Positions 9,796 to 18,402 are shown, counted from the stretch's first letter. The stretch: DNA of 64,000 nucleotides from Sphingobacteriia bacterium RIFOXYC2_FULL_35_18 (GCA_001829005.1 MIAG01000001.1:773007-837006); one strand, 5' to 3'. Numbers and translations: made by a program. The notes: generated by a model from the letters alone, not told the origin.

Positions 9796-9824
9796 AACCA
9801 TCGCTGCATTGCGATGGTTTTTTA
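9796..9824 (+). terminator. Rho-independent terminator after oxidase subunit IV
   Basis: Perfect 9-bp stem AACCATCGC / GCGATGGTT with a 6-base loop and an immediate T-run. It sits 38 bases after the subunit IV stop and 12 bases before the SCO start. Confidence 0.88.
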
Positions 9825-9835
9825 TTAATACTGAT

Positions 9836-10648
9836 ATGAAAAAGAAATCGATACTTGGATTACTAGTAGCATTGGGAATCCCGATTACTTGTTATTTAAT
9901 CTTAAAAACTGCCAGTCAAACAGCAGTGGTAATGCCAAGGCACTATTTACTAGATACAGTCATTAATAAAGTGGAAAATGGTAAGTCTACTACCGATACC
10001 ATTTGGCATACAACTAAAAATATCAAACTAAGAAACCAATTAGGTGATAGCGTTAGTTTGTATGATCCTCAGGGTAAAATTATTGTGGCAGATTTCTTTT
10101 TTACCAGCTGTAGGAGTATTTGTCCTAGGCTCACTAGAAATATGTCAACTTTACAGCAATCTTTTAAGAAAGGGGGTAATGTTCGCAACAAGATTGATAC
10201 TTCTATTGTTCAATTTATGTCGTTTACGGTAGACCCTGAAAACGATTCTGTGCCAGTTTTGAAAAAATATGCCGATCGATTTGGAGTGATACATGATAAT
10301 TGGTGGTTTTTAACTGGCAACAAAAAAGACATTTATCAGTTTGCTTTTGAAGAGTTGAAAGTTGATCAATTTAGTGAAGAGCCAGTGAGTCCTGATTTTG
10401 TTCATACCAGTCGTTTCGTCTTAATAGACCGAGCATATAAAGTAAGAGGTTATTACAATGGATTGGATAGTTCCGAAATGAAAAAATTAGCAAGAGACAT
10501 TGGTTTGCTGATGTTAGAGAAGGATGGTACTAAGAAGAGTGGAATATTCAGAAAAATATTAGATCTGAGCTGGCTTTGGTTAATCATTGTAACTGCAATT
10601 ATATTCTTTGTAGTGTACATGCAAGGCAGAAGAAAAATAAACGGATAA
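9836..10648 (+). CDS. SCO1/SenC family copper chaperone
   Basis: Membrane-anchored thioredoxin-fold protein that delivers copper to the CuA site of subunit II. The copper-binding CxxxCP motif is Cys92 and Cys96 in TSCRSICPR, and the third ligand is His190 in DFVHTS. There is an N-terminal signal anchor and, unusually, a second hydrophobic segment near the C-terminus (about residues 240-262) followed by a basic tail. The start is the ATG at 9836; an earlier in-frame TTG falls in the loop of the terminator hairpin. Gene order next to the oxidase genes supports the role. Confidence 0.92.
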   Translation: MKKKSILGLLVALGIPITCYLILKTASQTAVVMPRHYLLDTVINKVENGKSTTDTIWHTTKNIKLRNQLGDSVSLYDPQGKIIVADFFFTSCRSICPRLTRNMSTLQQSFKKGGNVRNKIDTSIVQFMSFTVDPENDSVPVLKKYADRFGVIHDNWWFLTGNKKDIYQFAFEELKVDQFSEEPVSPDFVHTSRFVLIDRAYKVRGYYNGLDSSEMKKLARDIGLLMLEKDGTKKSGIFRKILDLSWLWLIIVTAIIFFVVYMQGRRKING

Positions 10649-10672
10649 GTAATAAAAGTAAAAAAGATTAAA

Positions 10673-11257
10673 ATGCTTAAACCTAGTATTGCAAAAAATG
10701 ATCGTTTAGCCAATTGGTTAATTGGAATATTTTCTCTGGTAGTATTTATAGTTGTAGTAGTTCTGGGTAAGTTTAAATTAGACGTAGCGCTAGGATTTGA
10801 TGTACATATTTTTGCCACAATTAACGCATTTGTGAATGCATCAATTGCGCTTGTATTGGTAGCAGCTTTAGTGGCGGTAAAGAGGAAAAATTATGAACTG
10901 CATAAAAAATTCATGATGACCGCACTAGTTTTATCCATCTTTTTTTTACTGTCTTATATCGCACACCATTTATTAGCAGGGGAAGCCAAGTATGGCGATT
11001 CCAATCATGATGGTATAGTAGACGAAGCAGAAAAGCTAGCTGTGGGAGCCATGCGAATAGTGTATTTAGTTATCTTAATCACCCATATTATTCTAGCAGC
11101 CATTATTTTACCTTTTATTTTATTTACCGCTTATCGCGGATTAACCAGCGAATTTCCCGCACACAAAAAATTGGCTAGAATTACATGGCCTTTGTGGTTT
11201 TATGTTGCAGTTACAGGACCCGTGGTTTATTTCATGATTAGCCCTTACTATAACTAA
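10673..11257 (+). CDS. DUF420 membrane protein, CtaM-like oxidase assembly factor
   Basis: Integral membrane protein of 194 residues with five predicted helices and the DUF420 pattern (NAFVNASIA, HKKFMMTAL, SYIAHHLL, THIILAAIILP, ARITWPLWFYVAVTG). Members such as staphylococcal CtaM are needed for heme A-containing oxidases, which fits the position at the end of the oxidase cluster. Residues 109-120 between helices three and four read as a textbook EF-hand loop with Asp109, Asn111, Asp113, Gly114, Asp117 and Glu120. This insert is not part of the minimal family as I know it. The start ATG lies 24 bases after the SCO stop, so the two are probably co-transcribed. Confidence 0.87.
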   Translation: MLKPSIAKNDRLANWLIGIFSLVVFIVVVVLGKFKLDVALGFDVHIFATINAFVNASIALVLVAALVAVKRKNYELHKKFMMTALVLSIFFLLSYIAHHLLAGEAKYGDSNHDGIVDEAEKLAVGAMRIVYLVILITHIILAAIILPFILFTAYRGLTSEFPAHKKLARITWPLWFYVAVTGPVVYFMISPYYN

Positions 11258-11289
11258 GTTCTGTATCCTTGCGACCACTATGGAACTTC

Positions 11290-11362
11290 AATACCCTTAC
11301 TACCAGTAGTGCAGTGGGGATGGGGATCGGGCCATCTGCATCTACTGATAAAATAAGGTATT
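11290..11362. other. Long imperfect inverted repeat in the DUF420-ssb intergenic region
   Basis: Nested complementary arms: 11290-11299 with 11354-11362 (one bulge), 11304-11314 with 11336-11347 (one extra base), and 11320-11323 with 11332-11335. The centre is G-rich. The element lies between two convergent genes (DUF420 on plus, ssb on minus). No T-run follows directly on either strand, so it is not a standard terminator. It could be a processed 3' end or a small RNA. A near-match to a -7 box (TATCCTTG) lies at about 11265-11272. Confidence 0.45.
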
Positions 11363-11383
11363 ACTGAATCGGGGGGAGTGTAC

Positions 11384-11722
11384 TCAAGCTTTTTTGGTTA
11401 GTATAAGCAATTCATTTGCTTGAACTTCTGTGGCATACCTTTTTACTCCTTGCTTGTCGGTGTAATTTCGATTGATCAGTTTACCCTCAATCACCACTTC
11501 TGTTCCTTTAACCAGGTATTTCTCGGCAATATCTGCCAGTTTACCCCATGCTACAACATTATGCCATTGGGTTTCAGTCACTTTTTCGCCCTTTGCATTT
11601 TTGTAGTTTTCATTAGTAGCAACACTTAAATGGGCTACTTTTTTGTCTTCGCCAATTGACTTTACTTCGGGGTCTTGCCCTAAATTTCCAATTAATTGGA
11701 CTTTGTTTTTAACTGCGTTCAT
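11384..11722 (-). CDS. ssb: Single-stranded DNA-binding protein (short form)
   Basis: OB-fold single-strand DNA-binding protein, 112 residues. Typical features: NKVQLIGNLGQDPEVK at the start, TQWHNVVAWGKLADIAEKYL, and the KGTEVVIEGKL strand. It ends soon after the OB fold (LLILTKKA) and lacks both the flexible linker and the acidic tip that replicative SSB proteins use to recruit partners. It is therefore likely an accessory paralogue, with the housekeeping ssb elsewhere; that second copy is inferred. The promoter region, shared with the divergent zinc-finger gene, carries strong palindromes. Confidence 0.93.
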   Translation of the reverse strand: MNAVKNKVQLIGNLGQDPEVKSIGEDKKVAHLSVATNENYKNAKGEKVTETQWHNVVAWGKLADIAEKYLVKGTEVVIEGKLINRNYTDKQGVKRYATEVQANELLILTKKA

Positions 11723-11815
11723 AACGGTTCAGTTTTATAATTTTTAAATAAAAGCAGTGCGTACTGCCGTTAACACAACAAATATGTTAAACCTATTTAG
11801 CTGAATTGCTTTTAT

Positions 11816-11851
11816 AAACGTCTGTTAACGTATATAGACGTTTGCAAACGT
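11816..11851. promoter_or_regulatory. Overlapping palindromes between divergent ssb and zinc-finger gene
   Basis: Two linked inverted repeats share bases: AAACGTCT (11816-11823) pairs with AGACGTTT (11836-11843), and ACGTTTGCAAACGT (11838-11851) is a perfect 14-base palindrome. A weaker repeat TTAACA / TGTTAA lies at 11770-11790 nearer ssb. The shape resembles operators of LacI-type or other helix-turn-helix dimers. No such regulator is encoded nearby. Confidence 0.55.
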
Positions 11852-11960
11852 TTATCAATAAATGTGTACCGTTAAAATGCGGGTAATAATTAGTATTTCT
11901 ACAGCCCAAAAGAAATTGTTTCTTGTTAATTTCAAATTGTTTGAGCCCACAATGCATATT

Positions 11961-12332
11961 ATGGAAACCAATGCTAAGCAGTGTTTACACTGTGCCAAAA
12001 AAATTGCTGGAAGAACCGATAAAAAATTTTGCAGTAACCACTGTAGAAGTAGTTACCATAATCATTTTTATGGGGATAAAAGTAATTATATGCGAAGAGT
12101 AAATAGCTTGCTTTTAAGAAATAGAAAAATACTAGCTGATTTATTTGCTATGCATCGGTCAAGTGCAAACGTACCTTTAAGTGAATTGTATCTGAAAGGA
12201 TTTAGTCCCTCGCATTTTACCCATCAGCAAAAGAAAGCGAAGAATCAACTGTATACTTATTGCTATGAATTTGGGTACCAAATAACGGGAAAAGATTGCA
12301 TCAAGATTATTCAACAAACTAGTATCGAATAG
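11961..12332 (+). CDS. Small zinc-finger protein of unknown function
   Basis: About 123 residues from the ATG at 11961 (METNAKQ). An N-terminal treble-clef-like site has Cys8, Cys11, Cys24 and Cys28 (CLHC, then FCSNHC), followed by a basic helix-rich region ([18 protein letters not shown]). The frame is open further upstream to an ATG at 11862, but the added residues carry no domain and would overlap the intergenic operator region less plausibly. I do not recognise the function; DNA or RNA binding is likely from the zinc site and basic character. It is divergent from the short ssb and may be co-regulated with it. Its last 14 bases overlap the convergent rlpA gene. Confidence 0.7.
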   Translation: METNAKQCLHCAKKIAGRTDKKFCSNHCRSSYHNHFYGDKSNYMRRVNSLLLRNRKILADLFAMHRSSANVPLSELYLKGFSPSHFTHQQKKAKNQLYTYCYEFGYQITGKDCIKIIQQTSIE

Positions 12333-12672
12333 TTACTTTGGTAACACCCGTATTCACCATGTCAATTTTTTTGGCTGCTTTTTTACTTAGGTCAATAATT
12401 CTTCCTTGAATAAAAGGTCCTCTGTCATTAATTCTTACTTTAACAGATTGACCATTGCTTAAATTAGTCACTTTTACTTTTGTACCAAACGGAAGCGTTT
12501 TATGTGCAGCGGTTAACTTGTTTTGTTTGAATTTTTCTCCATTACTGGTTTTTCTGCCTATGTATTTATCTGCATAATAAGAGGCCATACCCGTTTCGCT
12601 GCCTTTTCTAAAACAGGAAGTCAATCCAATTGCAAAGGTGCAAAAGAGTAAAAACAAAACGGGCTTCTTCAT
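12319..12672 (-). CDS. RlpA-like lipoprotein (double-psi beta-barrel)
   Basis: Septal-ring lytic transglycosylase family, about 117 residues. The ATG at 12672 gives a lipoprotein signal (hydrophobic stretch ending in lipobox LTSC). The mature domain contains [33 protein letters not shown] and VRINDRGPF, all standard for RlpA. The catalytic Asp and the RGPF loop are present. There is no C-terminal SPOR domain, so it is a minimal form. The start codon lies within a long-loop inverted repeat (12659-12666 with 12688-12695) that could serve as the end of the upstream gcvT transcript. Confidence 0.88.
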   Translation of the reverse strand: MKKPVLFLLFCTFAIGLTSCFRKGSETGMASYYADKYIGRKTSNGEKFKQNKLTAAHKTLPFGTKVKVTNLSNGQSVKVRINDRGPFIQGRIIDLSKKAAKKIDMVNTGVTKVTIRY

Positions 12673-12715
12673 TTTACTAAAACGAAAAAGCCCGTAAAAT
12701 ATTGGGTATAAACAA

Positions 12716-13801
12716 TTAAGCAAATGGGGCTTTCACCACTTTCGCTTTTACCAATGTATTTCTTATGTCAATATAAATTTCAGAATCAATGGCTGCATGA
12801 GGGGTAGCAACATAGCCCAAGCCAATAGCTTTGTTTAATGATGGGGCCTGCGTACCACTGGTAACTTTCCCAATAGTATTGCCAGCTGAATCTTTAATTA
12901 AGTAATCGTGGCGAGGGATACCTCTTTCTAACATTTCAAATCCTACCAACTTGCGTTGAACACCCTCAGCTTTTATCTTTTCAATGATTGGTCTAGCGGT
13001 GAAATCTTTGGTGAACTTGGTAATCCAACCTAATCCTCCTTCTAATGGAGAAGTGGTATCGTCTATATCATTGCCATATAAGCAATAACCCATTTCTAAT
13101 CTTAGTGTATCTCTTGCGCCTAATCCAATTGGTTTTAAGCCTTGAGGTCCACCAATTTCAAAAATAGCGTCCCAAATTTTATCTGCTGCACCATTGCTGT
13201 CTTCAAAATAGATTTCTACTCCACCAGATCCGGTATATCCAGTAGCACTAATTAATACATTTTCTACCCCTGCAAAAGTACCCTTTACAAAAGTGTAGTA
13301 TTTCAAGTTCATGATATCTAACTCGGTCAAGGGTTGCAATATCTTAGTTGCATTTGGGCCTTGAATAGCCAATAAACAGGTTTTGTCGCTAATATTATGC
13401 ATTTCTACTTCTTTGGTATTGAACTGACTGATCCAATTCCAGTCCTTATCAATATTAGAAGCATTCACCACTAACATATATGTTTTATTGGGTTCTACAC
13501 AGTAAACAATTAAATCGTCTACAATGCCACCAGTAGCATTGGGTAAACAACTATATTGAGCTTGACCTGCTACCAATTTTGCTGCATCATTGGTTGTAAC
13601 TCTTTGAATAAGGTCTAAAGCATTTTCACCTTTCAAAATAAATTCACCCATATGACTTACATCAAAAACTCCTGCATTTTTTCTAACAGCAGCGTGTTCA
13701 TCATTAATTCCTGTGTAACTGATGGGCATATTGTATCCTGCAAATTCCGCCATCTTGGCTCCTAGGGCAATATGTTTTTGTGTAAATGGTGTATTTTTCA
13801 T
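12716..13801 (-). CDS. gcvT: Glycine cleavage system aminomethyltransferase (T protein)
   Basis: 361 residues. Transfers the aminomethyl carbon from lipoyl-H protein to tetrahydrofolate and releases ammonia. Seen: N-terminal [31 protein letters not shown]-type segment [21 protein letters not shown] and the C-terminal [21 protein letters not shown]. These cover the folate-binding and C-terminal barrel domains, and the full length matches the family. A -7-like box (TATTTTTG, minus strand, 13821-13828) lies about 20 bases upstream, though without a clear -33 element. gcvH and gcvP are not in this window. Confidence 0.96.
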   Translation of the reverse strand: MKNTPFTQKHIALGAKMAEFAGYNMPISYTGINDEHAAVRKNAGVFDVSHMGEFILKGENALDLIQRVTTNDAAKLVAGQAQYSCLPNATGGIVDDLIVYCVEPNKTYMLVVNASNIDKDWNWISQFNTKEVEMHNISDKTCLLAIQGPNATKILQPLTELDIMNLKYYTFVKGTFAGVENVLISATGYTGSGGVEIYFEDSNGAADKIWDAIFEIGGPQGLKPIGLGARDTLRLEMGYCLYGNDIDDTTSPLEGGLGWITKFTKDFTARPIIEKIKAEGVQRKLVGFEMLERGIPRHDYLIKDSAGNTIGKVTSGTQAPSLNKAIGLGYVATPHAAIDSEIYIDIRNTLVKAKVVKAPFA

Positions 13802-13858
13802 TGAGCAATTTATTAGGGTGCAAAAATAAGTGAATCAACACGAAACACCCTAAAAAGC

Positions 13859-13892
13859 AAGAACCCCATCCCAATTTAGAGACGAGGTTCTT
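13859..13892 (-). terminator. Probable terminator between the PspC gene and gcvT
   Basis: Seven-bp stem aagaacc / ggttctt with a 20-base loop. T-rich bases follow on the minus strand (GCTTTTTA) and also on the plus strand. The large loop lowers confidence. Confidence 0.5.
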
Positions 13893-13915
13893 TTTCCAAC
13901 CTGTGCCAACCATCT

Positions 13916-16159
13916 TTATGATTGTAGATTCAGTAAGGAAAATCTTCCTAGTTCTGAACCTAGCTCAATAATATCAGGAGATTCGGTCATTTTTGTTTTA
14001 CCAACAGGGGTAGAAATATGTGGATCAACTATTGCTACTTTTTGATAACGGTAACGAGTAGTATCAACGGGCTTGTCTAATTCTTTCTTTAAATCTTCTG
14101 CCTCTTTTTGCTTACGCTCATATTCTTTACGTAACTCTTCCCTACTCTTTTTGTATTCTTCTATGGCACTTTTTTCTGAGTCGCTGTCATTTTCATTTTC
14201 ATCTTCATCTTCATCATTTATTTCTCCAGCTTTCTTTACTCTTTCTAATCCACCAGGAGTCATAATATATTCCTGATTAGACATCCAGCTTTCGTATCCT
14301 TCATTATTCCACTCATCGTCCCAATCATAGTCATTTCGACCAGAGTTAAAGCTGATATGATTTAGTCTTCTTGAAACATTATCATCAATTTCAATTTTCT
14401 TCCCTACAGGTACAAAAATGGTAACAGTAACTCCTTGATTGCGGAACTTGGTTCCTTTATTTAATTTGAAACCACGATCTAAGTAGATAACACTGTCTTG
14501 CTGTGTGGCGCCATAGTTAATTTGTGCAATATTTCTTAAAGCTGCATTTTCATCAGAGCCATTACTAAATTTTACATAACTAACACGGTATAAAGAATCT
14601 GGGCTTTTTGCAATACGTACCCTAACATTGTTCAATACCAAACTATCGTCGTCCATTCTTAGCAAGCCATCCATTCTAAACCATTTGCCGCTTACTACTC
14701 TTAAATTAGATTCAGCTACTTTAATTGTTAGTTTGCTACTAGTAGGTTGAACAATTTTAATATCTCCTTTGTCTTTGGCACCTGCATCAAAGTTTTGTGC
14801 AATAGATGCAATAAGTAATATTACGCTTATCCAACCCAAGGTCCATAATCCACCAAAAGTGAATCCTAAATATTTACTACCTGCGGTTGCTCCGATAATT
14901 CTGCGAACCAACCAAGTAAGTAAACCAATTGCAGGAACAAATAAGAATAAGATCAATGTTGTCCAAGCAAGAAAGTTCTGCCAAAATCCTTCTAAGAAGA
15001 AACTCTTCAATGGAAACACACTTACACTACCTGCAATCATTCCTAATAAAGCAACCAGTATAGTGAAAGCCAATATTCCTGCTAAGAATAAAAAGAATGC
15101 TTTAAATAAGATGCCAATAGCATTGGCTAATTTATTGCCACCTTTTTTTGAAACAGAACTGGCTTCGGAAGCAAATTGTTTACTCTTTTCGTTTACAGTT
15201 GAACTGAACTCAGAAGAAAATTCTTTGGCTTTTTCAGAAAATTCGCCACCCCATTTTTCTGCGCGGGCTTTGAATCCTTCTAAGTCTTCCTGAATGGTAT
15301 TCTTAATGGTATTTAAGTCTACTTTTTCACCCCTCATTTCTAATTTTTCTGAAGCGCTTTTTGCTTCAGGAATGACTGCCCAAAGAACAGCATAGATAAC
15401 AAATAGGGTTCCACCAAAAGATCCAAATATGAATCCAGGGAAAGGATTAAACTCAAACCAGAATAGTGAACTTACAAAAGAGGAAATGATGCCGACTACC
15501 AATGGTAAAGCAAAAATCAATCTAGGAATCCAAACGGCTATATCGAAGTAAGTGGCAATACCGCTTGCAACACCTGCAATTACTTTTTCTTCAGGGTTTC
15601 TGTACAATCTTCTATTGCTGGTTACGTGATCTAATGGTTTAGAAGGAAGTATAATCCACAATAATAAATACAATAGGAATCCAGAACCGCCACCAAAGAA
15701 TAATACTAAAAATAGTAAACGAACAACAGTGGGGTCAATTCTAAAGTATGCAGCAATACCGCTACAAACACCACCTAACATTTTTTCATTGGTATCTCTA
15801 TAGAGTCTACCTCTTGATGCACTATGATCTGCATCTTGTGTAAAGTTAGATTGTTGTTGTTGATTGCCTCCTAATTGCGATTGCATATTAGATTCTTCAC
15901 CTTCAAAATCTTCAGGTCTGCCCATACTGTTGATGATATTGTTTACATCTTCATCAGTAATACAAGTGCTTCCTTTTTTTAGGCTTTCACCAAAAAGTTC
16001 AGCAATACGACCTTCTATATCATTGATGATTTCATCTCTTCCTTCTTCATTAGCAAAGAAGCGGCGTAAGCTTTCTACGTATACTTTCAGTACGTCGTAA
16101 GCCGATTCCTCAATGGGAATTACTCTGCCTTGGAAGTTTATATTAATTACCTTTTTCAT
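13916..16159 (-). CDS. PspC-domain envelope-stress membrane protein
   Basis: 747 residues. An N-terminal cytoplasmic region (about 1-110) with MKKVININFQGRVIPIEESA precedes two tandem PspC domains: GRLYRDTNEKMLGGVCSGIAAYF (near 115) and RRLYRNPEEKVIAGVASGIATYF (near 182), each with helices. Further helices lie at about 350-470. The C-terminal half is soluble, beta-rich in its middle, then strongly charged (Glu/Lys/Asp) and probably coiled-coil. It is preceded by a PadR repressor gene 21 bases upstream, a pairing often seen in this phylum. By analogy with phage-shock PspC it should sense or buffer inner-membrane stress; the exact role is unknown. Confidence 0.85.
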   Translation of the reverse strand: MKKVININFQGRVIPIEESAYDVLKVYVESLRRFFANEEGRDEIINDIEGRIAELFGESLKKGSTCITDEDVNNIINSMGRPEDFEGEESNMQSQLGGNQQQQSNFTQDADHSASRGRLYRDTNEKMLGGVCSGIAAYFRIDPTVVRLLFLVLFFGGGSGFLLYLLLWIILPSKPLDHVTSNRRLYRNPEEKVIAGVASGIATYFDIAVWIPRLIFALPLVVGIISSFVSSLFWFEFNPFPGFIFGSFGGTLFVIYAVLWAVIPEAKSASEKLEMRGEKVDLNTIKNTIQEDLEGFKARAEKWGGEFSEKAKEFSSEFSSTVNEKSKQFASEASSVSKKGGNKLANAIGILFKAFFLFLAGILAFTILVALLGMIAGSVSVFPLKSFFLEGFWQNFLAWTTLILFLFVPAIGLLTWLVRRIIGATAGSKYLGFTFGGLWTLGWISVILLIASIAQNFDAGAKDKGDIKIVQPTSSKLTIKVAESNLRVVSGKWFRMDGLLRMDDDSLVLNNVRVRIAKSPDSLYRVSYVKFSNGSDENAALRNIAQINYGATQQDSVIYLDRGFKLNKGTKFRNQGVTVTIFVPVGKKIEIDDNVSRRLNHISFNSGRNDYDWDDEWNNEGYESWMSNQEYIMTPGGLERVKKAGEINDEDEDENENDSDSEKSAIEEYKKSREELRKEYERKQKEAEDLKKELDKPVDTTRYRYQKVAIVDPHISTPVGKTKMTESPDIIELGSELGRFSLLNLQS

Positions 16160-16179
16160 GGTATGTTTATTTAGCTTGG

Positions 16180-16545
16180 TTAAGGTTGGTTTTGGTTGTT
16201 TTCGTTTTCTGGTGATGCTATTGGTTGGGTTAGCACTTGAACTGCATCCGCTAGTTCTTTCCAGGTTCTTTCGAGTTCACTGTAAAAAGTGAGGCCTTTT
16301 TCAGTCATAACGAAATATTTGCGTGGCGGTCCGCTGTTGCTCTCTACCCAACGATAGGTGAGCAATTCTGCGTTTTTTAACCTGGTAAGCAGCGGGTACA
16401 AAGTACCTTCCAGAATATGAAGGTTGGCTGCTTTCATCCGATCAACTAAATCACTGGGGTAAACTTCTCCCTGGCGAATGATTGAAAGGATACAAAACTC
16501 CAATACGCCCTTCCGCATCTGACTCTGTGTGTTTTGAATATCCAT
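16180..16545 (-). CDS. PadR-family transcriptional repressor
   Basis: 121 residues, winged-helix PadR fold: RKGVLEFCILSIIRQGEVYPSDLVDRM forms the first helices, ILEGTLYPLLTRLKNAELLTYRW the recognition helix and wing, and GPPRKYFVMTEKG the beta-hairpin. The short C-terminal helix serves dimerisation. It lies between a small upstream ORF and the PspC gene in one operon. A PadR-like operator overlaps the predicted promoter of this operon (16825-16849), which suggests autoregulation and control of the PspC protein. Confidence 0.93.
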   Translation of the reverse strand: MDIQNTQSQMRKGVLEFCILSIIRQGEVYPSDLVDRMKAANLHILEGTLYPLLTRLKNAELLTYRWVESNSGPPRKYFVMTEKGLTFYSELERTWKELADAVQVLTQPIASPENENNQNQP

Positions 16546-16564
16546 GGCCTAGATTTTTATTGGA

Positions 16565-16762
16565 TTAATAAACAAGAATTGGTTTAACTGGAGCTATACG
16601 GCTGAAACGTTGAATTTTCCAAAGTTGAGCTACAGTAAATCTTTTCTTGGTTTTGGGTTCATTGTTCATGTTTGAAGCAATGGTCTCTTTTACCACTTGG
16701 GTTAAATTAGTTAACTCGGTTTTGTTTAGTTGAACAAGTGGGTTAATGGTGGTGATTTTCAT
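16565..16762 (-). CDS. Small conserved-context protein upstream of padR
   Basis: About 65 residues from the ATG at 16762 (MKITTINPL). The sequence is polar and helical (LNKTELTNLTQVVKETIASNMN), ending with a basic aromatic segment (RFTVAQLWKIQRF) and a hydrophobic C-terminus. There is no signal peptide or known motif. I do not recognise it. Its place as first gene after the promoter and operator, 19 bases before padR, suggests it is real and co-regulated. The frame extends ten codons further up to another ATG, which is nearer the promoter box and less likely. Confidence 0.6.
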   Translation of the reverse strand: MKITTINPLVQLNKTELTNLTQVVKETIASNMNNEPKTKKRFTVAQLWKIQRFSRIAPVKPILVY

Positions 16763-16824
16763 GATGATTATTTTTAGTTCGTTTGTTATCATTTATTTTG
16801 ACAACACAAAGATGGGGTATTTTT

Positions 16825-16849
16825 TAGTACTATGCAACACATAGTACCA
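16825..16849 (-). promoter_or_regulatory. PadR-type operator overlapping the -33 region
   Basis: Inverted repeat TAGTACTATG - CAACA - CATAGTACCA (9 of 10 paired). On the minus strand a TTG sits in the spacer of the repeat (16835-16837) and a near-consensus -7 box CATCTTTG lies 20 bases further down (16807-16814). A dimer bound here would block the promoter of the small ORF-padR-pspC operon. The rest of the gap to 17086 is AT-rich and holds only a minor inverted repeat at 16897-16913 (TAATTGA / TCAATTA). Confidence 0.65.
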
Positions 16850-17086
16850 AGTATTTTTAGGTAATAGGTGGACTTTAGAATTAGGTTTTAAATAATTAAT
16901 TGAAAATCAATTAGTTGTGATTTTTTGGGATTTTAAGAAAGGGATAATCGGTTTTAAAAAAGGATAAGTGGAGTTTGTTGGATTTTGCCTATTTAATCGC
17001 TGGCGGCGTATCAATATATAATAGTAAGTAGAGTAGCTATTTATAGTAGTATGTATTCCTCTATAACCCAGATCAAAAAATATTTA

Positions 17087-17147
17087 ATCGTAAAAATACG
17101 ATGAATAGAAAAATATTCTTAGTTTTGTTTTATCGTATAAAAACGAT
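17087..17147 (+). promoter_or_regulatory. ars operon promoter with two ArsR-type operators
   Basis: Two near-identical palindromes, ATCGTA-AAAA-TACGAT (17087-17102) and ATCGT-ATAAAA-ACGAT (17132-17147), flank a -7 box TAGTTTTG at 17120-17127. The centre-to-centre distance is 45 bases. The arrangement fits repression by the ArsR dimer encoded 6 bases downstream, with release on arsenite binding. Confidence 0.75.
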
Positions 17148-17152
17148 TAATC

Positions 17153-17485
17153 ATGGCTTCTCCTAAATTAGAAGAATTTATAAAAGCAGAACAAGAGTTG
17201 GCACAGTTTGCAAAAGCATTATCACATCCAGCACGTATTGCTATATTAAAAGTATTGGCACAAAAAAATGAATGCGTGTGTGGAGAGATTGTAGACGAAT
17301 TACCATTGGCTCAGTCTACTGTTTCACAGCACTTAAAAGAATTGAAAGAAGCAGGTCTTATAAAAGGAACGATTGAAGGACCAAGAAGTTGTTATTGCAT
17401 TAATTGGAAAGCTTTCGAAAAATTCAATATCTCTTTTAATCAACTATTTAATAAACTAAAAGTGCAACAACAATCTTGTTGCTAA
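17153..17485 (+). CDS. arsR: ArsR-family arsenic-responsive repressor
   Basis: 110 residues, winged helix-turn-helix. The metalloid site is Cys41-Val-Cys43 in ECVCGEI at the start of the recognition region, followed by [21 protein letters not shown]. Two more Cys end the protein (QQQSCC), and C133-type sites are absent. Binding of As(III) by Cys41/43 and a further thiol should release the repressor from DNA. It is the first gene of an ars operon and sits directly behind two palindromic operators. Confidence 0.94.
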   Translation: MASPKLEEFIKAEQELAQFAKALSHPARIAILKVLAQKNECVCGEIVDELPLAQSTVSQHLKELKEAGLIKGTIEGPRSCYCINWKAFEKFNISFNQLFNKLKVQQQSCC

Positions 17486-17514
17486 CTATTCTTAAAAAAA
17501 TTAAAATATATTTT

Positions 17515-18402
17515 ATGCAAACAGATGAACAATTAAAACAAATCGTAAAAGAAAAATACGCAGAAATAGCCAATCAGTCTACTGCCGAAAATAAAGCTTC
17601 TTGTTGTGGTGCAGGAGGATGCAGTACCGAAGTATATAATATCATGAGTGATGATTATACAACTATGGAAGGATACAATGCAGATGCCGATTTGGGATTG
17701 GGTTGTGGACTACCTACACAATATGCTCAAATTAAGCAGGGAGATACTGTTGTAGATCTAGGAAGTGGAGCTGGGAATGATTGTTTTGTTGCAAGAGCGC
17801 ATACAGGGGAAAAAGGAAAAGTGATTGGAATTGATTTTACACCAGCCATGATTCAGAAAGCAAGGATGAATGCAGATGCATTAGGATTTAATAATGTAGA
17901 ATTTCGCGAAGGTGATATTGAGCATATGCCATTGGGGGGGAATACAGCTGATGTAGTAGTAAGCAACTGTGTTTTAAATTTAGTGCCGAATAAAGATGGA
18001 GTGATTAAAGAAATATATAGAGTACTTAAACCAGGTGGTCACTTTAGTATTTCTGATGTAGTGCTAGTAGGTCAACTACCAGATGCATTAAGAAAGGACG
18101 CTGAAATGTATGCAGGATGCGTATCAGGTGCAATACAAAAAGAAGTGTATTTAGAATTAATTCGCTTGAATCAATTTGAAAATATCATCGTACAAAAAGA
18201 AAAGCCCATTATTATTCCCAATGATATTTTGAAAAACTATTTAAGTGAAACTGAAATTGATGCCTTTAATAATGGGGGCGCAGGTATATTTAGTGTAACT
18301 GTTTATGCAGAAAAACCAAAGGGAATTACTATAACAGAAAATCCTGAAATAAAAAATAATGCTTCATCAACCGTTTGTACTCCAGGTGGGGGCTGCTGTT
18401 AA
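17515..18402 (+). CDS. arsM: Arsenite S-adenosylmethionine methyltransferase
   Basis: About 295 residues from the ATG at 17515. Class I SAM methyltransferase: motif [10 protein letters not shown] at 81-89, IDFTPAMI after it. The conserved As(III)-binding cysteines are present as Cys64 (GLGCGLP), Cys152 (SNCVLNL) and Cys202 (YAGCVSG). There is an N-terminal Cys-rich stretch (SCCGAGGC) and a C-terminal GGGCC tail, both common in bacterial ArsM. It converts arsenite to methylated, partly volatile arsenicals in the cytosol. It lies between arsR and the acr3 pump in the same direction. Confidence 0.95.
   Translation: MQTDEQLKQIVKEKYAEIANQSTAENKASCCGAGGCSTEVYNIMSDDYTTMEGYNADADLGLGCGLPTQYAQIKQGDTVVDLGSGAGNDCFVARAHTGEKGKVIGIDFTPAMIQKARMNADALGFNNVEFREGDIEHMPLGGNTADVVVSNCVLNLVPNKDGVIKEIYRVLKPGGHFSISDVVLVGQLPDALRKDAEMYAGCVSGAIQKEVYLELIRLNQFENIIVQKEKPIIIPNDILKNYLSETEIDAFNNGGAGIFSVTVYAEKPKGITITENPEIKNNASSTVCTPGGGCC

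Noticed and set aside
9809..9835. TTG start for the SCO protein
   Set aside because: It begins at the loop of the terminator hairpin; the ATG at 9836 gives a good signal anchor.
11384..11400. CTTTTTT near 11389 as a plus-strand terminator T-run
   Set aside because: These bases are the C-terminal Lys codons of ssb on the minus strand; the small GAG/CTC stem before it is too weak.
11862..11960. N-terminal extension of the zinc-finger protein to an ATG at 11862
   Set aside because: The extra 33 residues show no domain, and the ATG at 11961 opens directly onto the Cys motif.
14769..15293. Plus-strand 174-codon open frame inside the PspC gene
   Set aside because: It is an antisense shadow of a clear coding region with membrane segments; its protein is low in complexity and has no start context.
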